DNA from: Certhia americana
Taxonomy: Eukaryota; Chordata; Aves; Passeriformes; Certhiidae
Assembly: GCA_018697195.1 (NCBI GenBank)
Contig: JAGMWU010000108.1
Span: forward strand, 51,991-115,990
Length of the DNA: 64,000 nucleotides
Direction: 5' to 3'
Below are positions 1-10,257 of this stretch, piece by piece. Under the pieces are notes generated by a model. The model did no database searches. It was given only the letters and a program-made list of their open reading frames with translations, and was not told the DNA's origin. Position 1 is the first letter of the stretch, and the number at the start of each line of letters is the position of its first letter. Both the position numbers and the translations under genes were made by a program.

Positions 1-810
1 AGCTGCCTGGTGGGTCATGGCAGACCCTTCTTCCTTCCCAGGGAGCCTTCTCCCATGTAAAGGGGGGGCTCCCCAGAGCCCATGATTCTCCAGCTCAACC
101 CCTCTAGAGCCAGCCAGAGACAACCCCCTAAAGAAGAGGGGAACGAGCCCACACCGACACCCAAATCCCAGTGGGACAAAGACACAGGCCACCCAAATCA
201 TAGGGGGACAGGGAAAATACCCTGTTAGAGTCTCTTGACCAAGGCTGCAGCTGCTGTTCCTCACCTAAATAATTAGAACCTGGCAGCAATCCCTGACCAA
301 GACTGAAACTCAAAGAAAAGTGGAACACATTGTGACATTGTTTCTTTAGGATAATTTAGGTCATCTCCCACAGCTCCCACAAGGGGAACAGTGCGGGTCA
401 GGGCACCACACCAGGATGACCTGGGGGATCCCAACATTTCTTGGACATTCAGGGAAGCATAAAATCCTGTCAGGGCTTTAGCCAGTTCCTGCATGAACTT
501 GGGATAAAACTCCCAGATGGCCTTTCCCAGCAGCTCCAGGGGTGCGTGGGGTAACACTGCCAAAAATGGGCACATGGGAGGGGGCCAAACTCACTCGGCA
601 GGAATTCCAAAGCACTTCCAGGGTGTCCTTTCCCTCCACGCAGGACTTTGTCCATGCAGGATTTTGCTCGTTCTCCAGGACCTTCCCCCTTCTCTTGGGT
701 TCATCCTGCAGGGTGGGCAGCAGCTGTGGGGGGATTCCACCCCTTGTCCCTGTTCAGGTGAGTCCCCAGGTGTGGAGCTGTCTCCAGCCCAGGAATCCTG
801 AGAGGAGGGT
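1..810. other. No gene recognised at left edge
   Basis: I see no recognisable gene or repeat here. Short open frames exist on both strands, but none shows a known domain, a plausible splice context or a convincing start. Composition is moderately GC-rich, as in the rest of the left 20 kb. Confidence 0.5.
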
Positions 811-930
811 GCTGAGCTGCTGGAGCGAGTCCACAGGAGGCCTCAGAGCTGCTCCAAGGGCTGGAGCCCCTTTGGAGCCAGGCTGTGAGAGCTGGGGGTG
901 TTCAGGTGGAGAAGAGAAGGCTCTGCCCAG
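811..930 (+). repeat. CR1 LINE 3'-region fragment
   Basis: This stretch follows the conserved 3' part of avian CR1 non-LTR retrotransposons. It has the block with GCTGGAGCGAGTCCA, then the AGGGCTGGAG block, then GGTGTTCAGGTGGAGAAGAG and AAGGCTC. These words occur in the expected order and spacing. The fragment is short and lacks the 3'-terminal octamer repeat, so it is an old truncated piece in plus orientation. Identification rests on recalled CR1 consensus features. Confidence 0.8.
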
Positions 931-3340
931 AGCTCAGAGCCCCTTGCAGTGCCTACAGCAGCTCCAGCAGAGCTGCAGAGGGACTGGCAGCACCTGGGCC
1001 TGGCAGCGCCTGGAAGCAGGAGTAGCCAGAGCTGGGAGCACCTGGATCTTGGAGCAGCCAGCTCCCACCACGTTTGGTGATGCCTGAGCAGGGCTGCAGC
1101 GATGCCAGTGACATCCTGCAGTGACATCTGCCCCGTGCTGCTGGGCGTGCGCTCGGTCCCAAACCTCACCCTGATGCTGATCTCCATCTCACTCTGCCTT
1201 GAGAAACACTCACCGTCCCGGATTTAACCTCATCCCAGTCCCAGACTCGTGCAGCCCCAGAGCCCATCTCAAGGCCAGGTGTTGCAGTTTCATTTTGAAA
1301 CCAGAGAGAAACATTAATTATGTCTAGTGGTTTAGATTTGTTATTTTGAGTTTTCCCAGCCAATTCGCCAATTAATGTGGTGGGTTTATTTTTTGCTGTG
1401 ACATGGGATTAGGAGAAAAGCAAAGAATGTATAAACTTGAATGGGTATAAAGAAAACTTCATTCGCAGAATGAAAAGGAACATAATTTGAATGTCAGAAT
1501 GAAATTTTCAGTATATCCTCTCTACACTTTTCTACTGACAATGTAGAGACAAAACTTGTGACTTTTAGTCAGTGTACTACCTCTAAAATCATTTCCGTCA
1601 GTTCATTTATGGAGAAGAGTTTCTCTTCTCATACTATGGAGACTTCTCTACAAGAAACCAGTTTTTCTTGTGGCTTCAATGTCACTGTGGCCACCTGGGA
1701 CGGGAAAAAAAAAATCTCTTTTCAGTGTGAAACTCTTTCCCATGTCTTGCAGTTTTTTCACATCTGCTTTCATGGACCATTTCAGTTTACTGGGGTGTTA
1801 TTTTAAGGATGAGCTTTTCTAGCATAGAGTAGAAGTTCTCTTTATCCATCTCTGCTTTTCTACTCTGATCTCTACGGCAAGGTTTCTCATTTCTTCATGT
1901 TCCAGTTTGTCACTGGACCTACAGCAACATCTATTTGCTTCAACTATTGGTGCCTCGGCTCACAGCTGTGCCAGAATCATCTGTGCAGCTGTGCTACATC
2001 CCCCCAGGACATTTCAAAGAGTTACAAGGGAACAAAACCAAAGTCTGTTATATCAAATACATTTTCACTTTATAGGATTTCAAGCTTAAAGCATCTCTTC
2101 AATCCCTTGCATCTAGAATTAACTCTTTCTTTACTGACCTCAGAGTCCCATCTTATGATTTCTATGCATTCACGTCTTCTTCCCTTTCTGAATTCAGGAG
2201 AGAAATGATGTTCATTTGTTCTCAAGTATTACCATTAATTCAAACATTTTTATAAAGTCTTATAATGCTGAAAGGTTGATGTGATCCAAGCTCTGCATTG
2301 GGAATATGGCTCGCCATGCCTCTCTGTTGGCCAGGTGGTCTCCTCTGGCACCATGCAAGTTGTGCCCGCCCAACTCTGCTGGGGTGCTGAGAAACAGGAA
2401 AAGCTGCTGTCAACCCTTTTATCCTTCTGTCCATAGTAAAGATGGCTTAAAGCAGCTGAGCAAATAAAGTTCATTGCCAGCCATGTCGAGGTGTCCGTGG
2501 GAGATCAGCCCAGCCCCTCTGATCCTGGCCACGTGGCTGTTCCTGGTCTGTAATGGCAGCAGCTGCACAGCTGCTCCTGGCCCCCGGGCCACTCTCTCTT
2601 AAGCTGCTCCCAGTGCTAATACAGTCTCTGTCTGGCACAGTCCGGCAGGCTCTGCTAGGAAAGGGCTTGTCCCTGCTGCCAAGGAGCCCCAGCTGCCCGC
2701 TGGGACAGGGCCCGGTGGGCTCCCCAGTGAGGGGCTCGGCAGCCCGCTCACCACCCCTTTGGGAGCAGAGATCTCGGCTGGGCTGTGGGGCCAGCCCAGA
2801 CCCAGCCACGTGGGCCAAGCCAGGGCCAGCTGGCCACCTCCCCCAAGGCTGGAAGCCTGGAGAACTATTCCTGGGGTTTTGTTTTAAATTGTGTGTTCAC
2901 GAAGGTGTATTCACTCCTTTCATTGGTCTAATCATCTGTCACTATTAAAAAATTGTCCAATCAGGCCAAACCAGAACAACAGGGAACATTGGGAATTGGA
3001 ATGTGCCGATATGGCGACAGTCCCAGGGCAGGGGTCCTTGATCAGCTGCCCCAGATTCTCTGCCAGGGTCTTCCAGTGGAGCCAGAGCTGCTCGGCATGG
3101 GGTGCCCAAAGCCCTGAGCAAAACCCAAATCCTCTCTAGGAAAACTCAACTCTCTCAGACTCAGCAGCCTGACACACCCTGGAAGATCCCCCAAGTCCCC
3201 ATCCACATCCCAGTTCACCATCTTTATTTTTACCCTGGTTATGGGGCTTTTGAAAGGACAAAGAGAAATAAAATGAAAATCCAGGCCACATGGAACCAGG
3301 AGGATTGGCCCCCAGCCACGTGCCTTCCCACCATGGATCA
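931..3340. other. Intergenic, no gene recognised
   Basis: No coding region could be supported. The stretch runs from GC-rich (931-1270) through AT-rich (1290-2300) to GC-rich again (2480-2860). At about 2868-2975 it holds a segment that reappears at about 13012-13127; the shared core is ATTGTCCAATCAGGCC, which includes a CCAAT-box-like word. Nothing shows whether this is a promoter relic or a short dispersed repeat. Confidence 0.4.
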
Positions 3341-3375
3341 CCGGGACTCTTCCCACCGGGGCTCACTGGGGATCA

Positions 3376-3786
3376 TCAAGCATGGATCCTCCCATGGGGG
3401 ATCGAGCTGGGGCAGCACACGAAGCTCCTCCCGCACTTGGGGCACTCGCAGGGCTTCCCTCAGTGCTGGCTCCCTTGGTGTTGGGCCAAGGCTGAGCTGT
3501 GCCTGAAGCTCTTTCCTCTCTCCCCACACTCGTAGGGCCTCTCCCCAGTGTGGATGCGCCGGTGGGTGACGAGGGTGGAGTTGTGGTTAAAACCCTTCCT
3601 GCAGTCGGGGCAGCAGAAGGGCCTCTCCTCTGTGTGAATCCGCTGGTGCAGGAGAAGGGAGCTGCTCTGAAACCTCTTCTCACACGTGAGACGATCCTGG
3701 GGCTGGAATTGGGGGTCTGAAGGCTGTTTTGGGGTACCTGCTGGTGACAGAGATGGGAACCCATGCCAGGTATAAAACCTTCTCAA
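3376..3786 (-). pseudogene. C2H2 zinc-finger gene fragment, broken
   Basis: On the minus strand a C2H2 zinc-finger array begins near 3700 and runs to about 3376. Two linkers of the HTGERP type (HTEERPF, HTGERPY) separate the first three fingers, and a fourth (CPKCGRSF...HGRIH) follows. Such arrays are usually sequence-specific DNA-binding repressors. Damage is visible. The first cysteine of finger 1 appears to be arginine. The second cysteine of finger 3 is arginine (CGERGKS). An in-frame TGA at 3460-3462 separates fingers 3 and 4, and a second TGA closes the frame at 3376-3378. Only four fingers are present and no KRAB, SCAN or BTB exon was seen. The part upstream of finger 1 looks like the start of an exon whose leader (about 3720-3790) has a diverged duplicate at about 3980-4050. 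I read it as a relic of a multi-finger gene. Confidence 0.85.
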
Positions 3787-4085
3787 GATGATCCTGGGGG
3801 AATGTTGGGAGGTCCTGTGGGAATTTTAAAGTGCTTAGAAGATTTGTGGGGTCTGTACGGGGTTTTGCAGTCTTGGAGAGTTTTTGGAGCATCCCGAGGA
3901 TGTTTTTGGCATCCTGGGTGAAATTGTGGTGTCCCGGGTGAGTTTTGAAGGGGTTTCTGGGAGGTTTTTGGGTGTCCCTGGGGATGCTGGTGACAGAGCT
4001 GGAAACTCCCTGCCTGGTATGAACCTTCTCACAGCAAACAGGCAGTGTCAGCATGTTCGGGGAGATCCTGGGGGAGCTGGGGGAT
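3720..4085. repeat. Pair of diverged direct duplicates beside ZNF
   Basis: About 3738-3815 and 3980-4085 share the ordered words GCTGGTGACAGAG, then TGGTAT or AGGTAT plus AACCTTCTC, then GATCCTGGGGGA. This suggests a short local duplication of the segment just upstream of the zinc-finger exon. It is typical of zinc-finger clusters, where exon leaders are copied along with the array. Confidence 0.55.
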
Positions 4086-4272
4086 TCTCCTCAAATACCA
4101 GGGGGCCCCAAATGCCACAGGACCTCCCTGAACTCCCCTCACTCATGGATCTGCTGCAAGCATCTCACCTAAAACCCTGACAACAGTGAGGAGTGACAGC
4201 CTAGGAGTCTTCCTCACTCTCTGCCACGCTGGCCAGAACACCCCAGGGAGAGCACTGCACGAGGGAGCTTCC

Positions 4273-4548
4273 ATGGTTTCCTTCCCCTCCTGTTTGCATC
4301 AGGGACACATTTCCAGAGACATTCCTGGCAGAAGTGCCCCAGGTAAGATGTGAATTCTTCATCCTTGATCTCATCATATTCCCAGCCCCTCCTGGTGACC
4401 TGGGCAGTGCCGTTGGACACCACAAATCTCCCAGAGCCCAGCTGGAGGGAGAGGAATTCCCGCCCGTCATAGCTGAGCTGATCGGATCCACGGATGCTCC
4501 CGTCAGACAGGAGATCACAGCCAGAAACCTCCTGCACTGCGTGGAGAC
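4273..4548 (-). pseudogene. Orphan MHC class I alpha-2 exon
   Basis: The minus strand encodes an MHC class I alpha-2 domain. A splice acceptor (CCTCCCCAG) ends at 4549, then the exon reads GLHAVQEVSGCDLLSDGS and continues with the family hallmarks YDGREF, LGSGRFV and AQVTRR. Both cysteines of the alpha-2 disulfide are present (in SGCDLL and in GHFCQE). The domain would normally form one wall and half of the floor of the peptide groove. Usual alpha-2 exon length (about 276 nt) places the end near 4273. I find no leader or alpha-1 exon upstream (higher coordinates) and no alpha-3 or transmembrane exon downstream, where the zinc-finger relic lies instead. Substitutions such as CLWKC where WLRKY is usual also suggest decay. 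It could be a partial class I gene or the remains of a segmental duplication. Confidence 0.82.
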
Positions 4549-4599
4549 CTGGGGAGGGATCAAACCCATGGAGGCACACGGAACTGTGTCACAGCTCCA

Positions 4600-5440
4600 T
4601 GAAGTCACACGGCTCATGGGTGATGGGAAGGCAGTGCAGGTTCTATTTCAGGATTTGAAGAGGGGTTTTGATTGTGTCCCTCAGAGAATACCTGTGGAGC
4701 AGGAGTACAAGTGTGAGAGGAGCCAGAACAGGGTGTGCTGGGTGAAGAACTGTCTGATATACTGGTTTTCAATGGGATAGGATCCATTCTCTTCCCAGGA
4801 AGTGGCACACAGATGGGTTTGTGGAAAAACCTCCTGTCCTCCCTCTAACCTTCCTCTTTTCCCTTCCACTAGACAAGTCAAAATCCTTTTGGATTTCTCC
4901 AAATCCTATTACCCCTTCTTTATGTTCCCCCAAATCCCTACCTCCCATTCCCCTCCATATTCTCCCTCTCACAGCCACATTTCTCCATACCTTTACTATC
5001 CCTTTTCCCAGAGTTCTTTCTTAACACAAGGCAGAGAATGAAACAAGGGAGGGAAAGAAAGGAAAATCCCCTAAGGTAACAACCTCTTTCTTAAAAATTA
5101 ATAACCTTTATTTGAAGTTCCAACATGCACAGCACCCCCACATTACCCCATACAGACACAATCACAGCTGATCACACTGCTAACAGCCAGCAGATAACCA
5201 GCCCCTGCTGAGGAAACCCTCCCCTGACTCAGTTTCCTGATAAGCCCTGCCATGAAAACCCTGCCTCCCTCCTGCCAGCTCAAAGACACTCCAGAAAATC
5301 TGTTTGGACATTGAGAACCCAAGAAAAAGCTTGCATTTTGAAACATTGTCATATGATTGTTTTTGATTGTTCGTGTCATTTTGTGTTCATTCAGTTGCCT
5401 ACAATGTTCAATTTCAAAATCCTTGAGAAAAGCCTTCTTA
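4600..5440. other. Intergenic, possible retroviral 3' internal sequence
   Basis: No gene could be recognised. Because the LTR at 5462-5858 has a polypurine tract directly before it, the right part of this interval may be the truncated internal 3' end of the same element. No env motif was convincing. Confidence 0.35.
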
Positions 5441-5445
5441 ACAAA

Positions 5446-5461
5446 TACAGAAAGGGGGAGT
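5446..5461 (+). promoter_or_regulatory. Polypurine tract before LTR
   Basis: The run ending AGAAAGGGGGAGT lies immediately before the TGTGG start of the LTR at 5462. It is the purine stretch that primes plus-strand DNA synthesis in retroviruses. Its position identifies the following LTR as a 3' LTR in plus orientation. Confidence 0.55.
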
Positions 5462-5858
5462 TGTGGAAAGGCTTTCCCTATGTTAAAGAGACATAAGAGG
5501 TTTCTCTCACATGATACCCTCTTTTGTTGTGCCAATGTATCTCTGTTCTGCTCCCTCACTCAGCCCTGTTAACCCTCTCTGCGTCCCTGTGTCACTCAGT
5601 CACCCCTTCCCAATTTCCCCACTGGCTCACATACACCAATCCCACCTTTATAGCACAATGCCCCTTGATAATTGGTCCCTGATGCTCTCCCAGCTCCTAG
5701 CACCCATATACTTGAACGTGGACTGTTCCCATGAGCCTTGCCTTAGACCCTGGACAGTCTGCATGTGTGGATGGAATAAACATCTCTGTGATCCCTCACA
5801 AAGGCCCTTCCTGTCTCACTTTACCATCATCATATTAACAGCTATCCCGGTCACAACA
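5462..5858 (+). mobile_element. LTR of endogenous retrovirus (3' LTR)
   Basis: A 397-bp block starts TGTGGAAAGG and ends GGTCACAACA, giving TG...CA termini. An AATAAA polyadenylation signal lies near 5775, about 80 bp before the 3' end, where one is expected. A polypurine tract is directly upstream. The immediate flanks (GGAGT and GGTTT) do not match, which fits a 3' LTR with internal sequence on its left. It lies just upstream of the PIM-like kinase gene in the same orientation and could supply promoter activity to it (inference). Confidence 0.6.
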
Positions 5859-6236
5859 GGTTTGGATTCAGGATGGGAATGCAGTGGATAGCACACAGAT
5901 GCTTTGGATGTTGTTGAGCAGGGCTTGCCCTCCTCAAGGCCTTTGCAGTGCCCCAGGGGACAATCCATGTCCCACGCTCTGCCAGCAAGGAGGTGCCAGC
6001 ATGGCCATTGCCCTCCTCATGCCTGTGTCCTACTTAGACAAGAATCTTGCAGCCACTGTGCTCCAGAGGGCTCTCAAGTGCCCACAGGGAGCCCCTTCCT
6101 GCCTCCTGTGGCACTGGTGCTGAGCGCTGGTGCCAGGCAGGGCTGTGATGTCACAGAGCTGTCCTGGCCACATCACTGTCACATCATCATGCCTAGAGAA
6201 GCCGGGCCAGGCCCCACAGCTGCCAGTTCAGCTGCC

Positions 6237-9200
6237 ATGGGACGTGCCGTAGCCATGTGTGACGGTGGCGTCCCGATGGCTGTTCTTGTCCTGCTGCTGG
6301 CCGCCGTGGCTGTCTGGTGGGCCATTGTCCACTGGCAAGCACGGAGGCAGCAGACAGGAACACCAAAGAGGTGCCAGCGCCCCGGGGTGCGGCCCAGAGG
6401 CTCCCGGAGGAACCGAGGAGCCCCTGCGGCTGCCAGGGCCTACAGGCCTTGGGTGACCCCTCACAAGCGGCCAGGTGCTCCCGCCAGTGCCCTGCACAGC
6501 TCCTGCAGCGGCTGTCCCTGCGTGGCCAAGGCCCGAGAGCTGCAGGAACTGATGATCCTGTTCTGGGCTCGCAATGGGACATCTGTGCCGCTCTACACTG
6601 GGATGTGGCAGGCGTTGTGGAATGAACTGGATGAGCTGGTGAAGCGAGGCAACCCGCCCTACACTGGCTCATCCAGCTCCTCAGGAAGCCTCCATCCCTT
6701 CAAGAGGCTGCTCCCAGCAAGATTCTCCAGCCGTGGGAGAGCCTCAAGCCTTGCAAGGATGGCACACCATTGGAGACCTGCCATGCCTGCAAGCAGCTCA
6801 AGCTGTGAGGGAACGTCTATCATGTCAGGAGCCTCCTCCACTTCTGACAGCCTGCATCCCTCACAGAGGCTCAGTGAGACCTGTCAGCCTGCAGAAGGTG
6901 CAGAGCCTGTGGACAGGTCTCCCAGCTCCCTTGGACATATGGACCTCAACAACGTGGGTGCAACCCTGTCCCTTGAAGTGGCCAGGGAAAGCCCGCAAGT
7001 CCAAGTGGGAGCCCAGCCTGATTCAGGGGAGTCATCTCAAGAGCAGGTGGTGGAGCAAGAAACATCCTGGAGTCAGCAGTGTCCGGCCCACAGCTCCCAG
7101 GACGCTGTGCCGGCTGTGCCAGCTGGTGGAGACAGCCTGTGCCTGGGGGTGGAGAGGAAACTCGAGGGTGCAAGGAGCTTCCTCCATTGCCAGGAAGCTG
7201 CTCCACCACAATCACTTACTACAGGTGAAATCTTCTGAGGAGTTGTCCGAGGCTCCCCTGGGACTCATGGAAGCCATTCCCAGGCCAGGCCAGGGCTTCT
7301 GACTACAGCCTTGTCCATGGCAATTTTCAGGGCCTCTGATGTCATGGCTTCACCAACCCCCTATCTGCTTTGCAGCTGCTCCTGGGACCCCCCTCGCAGC
7401 CTCGGGCTGTATCCCCGGCTGTGCAGAAAAGCAGAGCACAGCTGATGACAGCGGGGACAGCGACGGTGCCGCCCCATCCCGCTGCTCTCCGGCTCCTGCA
7501 GCCGCCTCAGCACTCTCCCCTGTCCCAGCTGTGCCGCTCACCAGCCCCACGGCTGCCAGGAGGTGGCCGCTGACCGGGGCACAGCAGGAAGCAGGTCAGA
7601 GCAGCGTGGGCTGCGGGGACCCGTCCCGCTTCACTGGTGGGCACTTGGGGGTTCCCAGGCACAAGGTTGATGGCTCGGTGTTGGCGGCAGGGCAGAGGAA
7701 GAATCTGCAGGATCTGTACCAGCTGGGCCCACAGCTGGGGAGCGGTGGCTTTGGCACCGTTTTCTCAGGGACCCGCCTGTCGGACGGGAGCCCGGTAAGT
7801 GGCCAGGGTGGCTGGGTGAGGAAGGAGCGCCAGGGCTGGAGTGGGGCAGGGCTTGAGCTCAACCCCCCCATCTCGATGGCTTGCAGGTGGCCATCAAGCG
7901 CGTGGTCCAAGAGAGCGTCCTGCAGTGGGGAGAACTGGTGAGTGAGCGGGGACAGTGGGAGCAAGCGACGTGTGGCAGGCAGGGATAAGGCCGGGGCCCT
8001 GGCAGTGGGAGGAGGGCGATGGCAGGGTGAGCGGGCATGGGCTCAGCCTGCGAGGCCGAGCATGGTGGGCCTGGGGATGCCAAATGCCGGTGGTGGGTGC
8101 AGGCAGGGGGGCTCCTGCCAAGCACCCACTGGGTGAGAGGTATCCGAAAACCCAGGGAGGATGCCCAAGGTGGCACTGGGGCGTCCTGGGGAGGGGGCAG
8201 AGCAGCCACAGGGCAGCAGCATCAGGCCTGCTGCAGGCATTGTCTCCTCCTGCCAGCCCGACGGCACCCATGTGCCCATGGAGATTGTGCTCCTGGAGAA
8301 GGTGGGCTCTGGCTGCCACAACATCATCCAGCTCCTCGACTGGTTTGAGCTGCCTCAATGCTTTATGCTGGTGATGGAGCGTCCAGAGCCATCGCAGGAT
8401 CTCTACCACTTCCTGCTGGAGGAAGAGTTCCTGGGCGAGGAGATGGCACGCTGGCTTTTCTGCCAGGTGCTGGAGGCCGTGCGGCACTGCACTGCCTGTG
8501 GCGTCCTGCACCGGGATATCAAGCCAGAGAACCTCCTCCTGAACCTGGACAGTGGCGACCTGAAGCTCATCGACTTTGGTTGTGGCACCTTCCTCCAGGA
8601 GCAGACATTCACAGAATATGTGGGTGAGCCCAGAGCCCTGGCCCTGCTCCCAGTGGCAGGCACTGCACGGCCCCATTCCCTCCTGGGCTGTGGGGTACAG
8701 CATTCAGCCGGCTGCTGCCTGCCCTGTGGCACGGGGCAGATGCTGTGCTCCAGCAGCCGGCTGCCAGCCCTGCCCACACAGGGGGGCTGCCAAAGCCAGG
8801 CCCCAGCCCTCAGCTTGGCAGGCCAGCAAGGGTTTGGGCTGCTCTGCTGGCCTTCTCTGCCTTGCACAACAGTTCCTTGGCTTTGGCCAGTTGGCTGGGC
8901 CATGCCCGCTGGCACTGGGGGGAGGTTGTGGCCACCTGAAGAGCAGCCCCTGCCTCTGCCAGGAGGCTGGCACCAGGCTCTGCAAGGCAGCAGCCTGCGC
9001 TTGCACAGCACCGCCTGTCTCCCCTAGGAACACACGCGTACAGCCCACCCGAGTGGATCAGCCTTGGCTGCTACCACGGCCATTCGGCCACCATCTGGTC
9101 CCTGGGTGTGCTGCTCTATGTCATGGTCTGTGGGACCGTGCCCTTCCAGGGGGACAGTGACATCGTGTCGGGGCAGCTCTTCTTTGTCCAGCCGGTCTCT

Positions 9201-9604
9201 CCAGGTTGGTGTCCGGCCCCAAAAGGCAGGCCTTGGCAGATGGCAGCATGCAGCCCAGCACGGCCCCCACACCGCTCTGCACAGGTCAATCTGCCCTGCA
9301 GGGCCGGCTGCAGGAGGTGGCCCGTGCCGGGCTGGCTGTGGCACACTTGGCTGAAGGAGGTGGCGCTTGTCCTGCCGTGCCGCTCTCCTGCAAAGGGCAG
9401 CTCTGAGCACACGCAGCGTGGGCCGGCTTCTGCAGGCGCCGGCAGCAGCTGGGCAGGAGCCTTCTGCAAGTGACCGGCGCTTTCTGCCTTCTCTCCCCAG
9501 AGTGCCAACATCTGATCCGCTGCTGTTTGTCCAAGCACCCGGCAGACCGGCCAGACCTGCAGGAGATCTTGGGCCACCCTTGGGTGCGAGGCCAGCGTTT
9601 CTGA
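6237..9604 (+). CDS. PIM-like Ser/Thr kinase with N-terminal membrane anchor
   Basis: Six exons join as 6237-7224, 7376-7794, 7887-7937, 8257-8623, 9028-9204 and 9501-9604. All introns are GT-AG, and all phases (1,0,0,1,1) agree to give 701 codons plus TGA. The last five exons encode a PIM-family kinase domain, about residues 444-701. Visible elements are the Gly loop [12 protein letters not shown], Lys473 in VAIK, the PIM-type proline hinge ERPEP, the catalytic loop HRDIKPEN (Asp573), DFG at 592-594, and SPPEW. All catalytic residues are intact and the intron phases fit the PIM layout. The long first exon is unlike PIM1. After Met-Gly-Arg it has a hydrophobic segment at about residues 12-33, followed by RR and a basic Ser/Arg-rich region with two SLHP..RL repeats, so the kinase would face the cytosol. 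The start at 6237 has a strong context (GCCATGG); in-frame ATGs at 6189 and 5967 are alternatives. PIM1-like genes are known to be expanded in zebra finch. The kinase call is firm; joining the first exon is inference. Confidence 0.85.
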
Positions 9605-9659
9605 TGCCTTGCTGCAGCCTCTGCAGCACCCAGTCACCGAGTTTCACGCAGGACTGGTT

Positions 9660-10257
9660 TGGGAAGCTTTTGGAGTCTGGAATTTTGAGAACTATTTCTT
9701 TACATGTTTAAGAAACTTTAAGATCTTTTTTTTAACCTTTGTTCATGGAAAAAGGGCTTTGAAGTTCTGGAATGAAGCAGAGTTTTCAAGAATGTGTATT
9801 AGATAGTAGAATAGTCTGTAGTTTTATCACAGGGTGAGAATTTTACATAGATGAGGTTTTTAGGATGGGAAGCAGCTGAAAGCAAGATGGAGGAAGCACA
9901 TGGCTTTTGGGTTTCTTCCTTCTTCTTTTTTGCCTCCATGTTCTGCTGTGAGGTGGCACATTATAGTTGTCTTAGAATAGAGTCCAACTATCTAACATAA
10001 ATAATAGTTATTGGAGAAGTATTATAAATACTGATTATGTGGATTGTAGTAGAAATACCCACCAACCTGAGGGTGGGAGCATTGAGCATTTAGTAGTTAG
10101 GAATTGGTATTTGGTATTCGAGGTTTGTGCCTTGAACTGACCTGCAATGAAGAGATGTGCAGTTCAGGAACAGAATGTAATGATAAGAAATAATAAACAA
10201 TGAAGAAAACACATGGAAAAACAGCCAATCGACAGAGACAAACACAAAAGTATTTTT
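9660..10257 (+). mobile_element. LTR-like dispersed repeat, copy 1
   Basis: Starting about 55 bp after the kinase stop codon, this block of nearly 600 bp is closely similar to 63315-64000 along its whole length. It is also similar, more weakly, to about 24862-25240. Shared landmarks are TTAACCTTTGTTCATGGAAA, TTTTATCACAGGGTGAGAAT, CAAGATGGAGGAAGCACATG and CCTTGAACTGACCTGCAATG. An AATAAA at 10192-10197 is placed like an LTR polyadenylation signal. Exact termini and a target duplication could not be fixed. The kinase gene has no obvious signal of its own before this, so its mRNA may end here (inference). Confidence 0.7.

Noticed and set aside
5904..7238. 444-codon open frame read as a separate single-exon protein from 5904
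   Set aside because: The 5904 codon is TTG, not ATG, and the frame ends just past a good splice donor that is in phase with the kinase exons. I use only 6237-7224 as a kinase exon.
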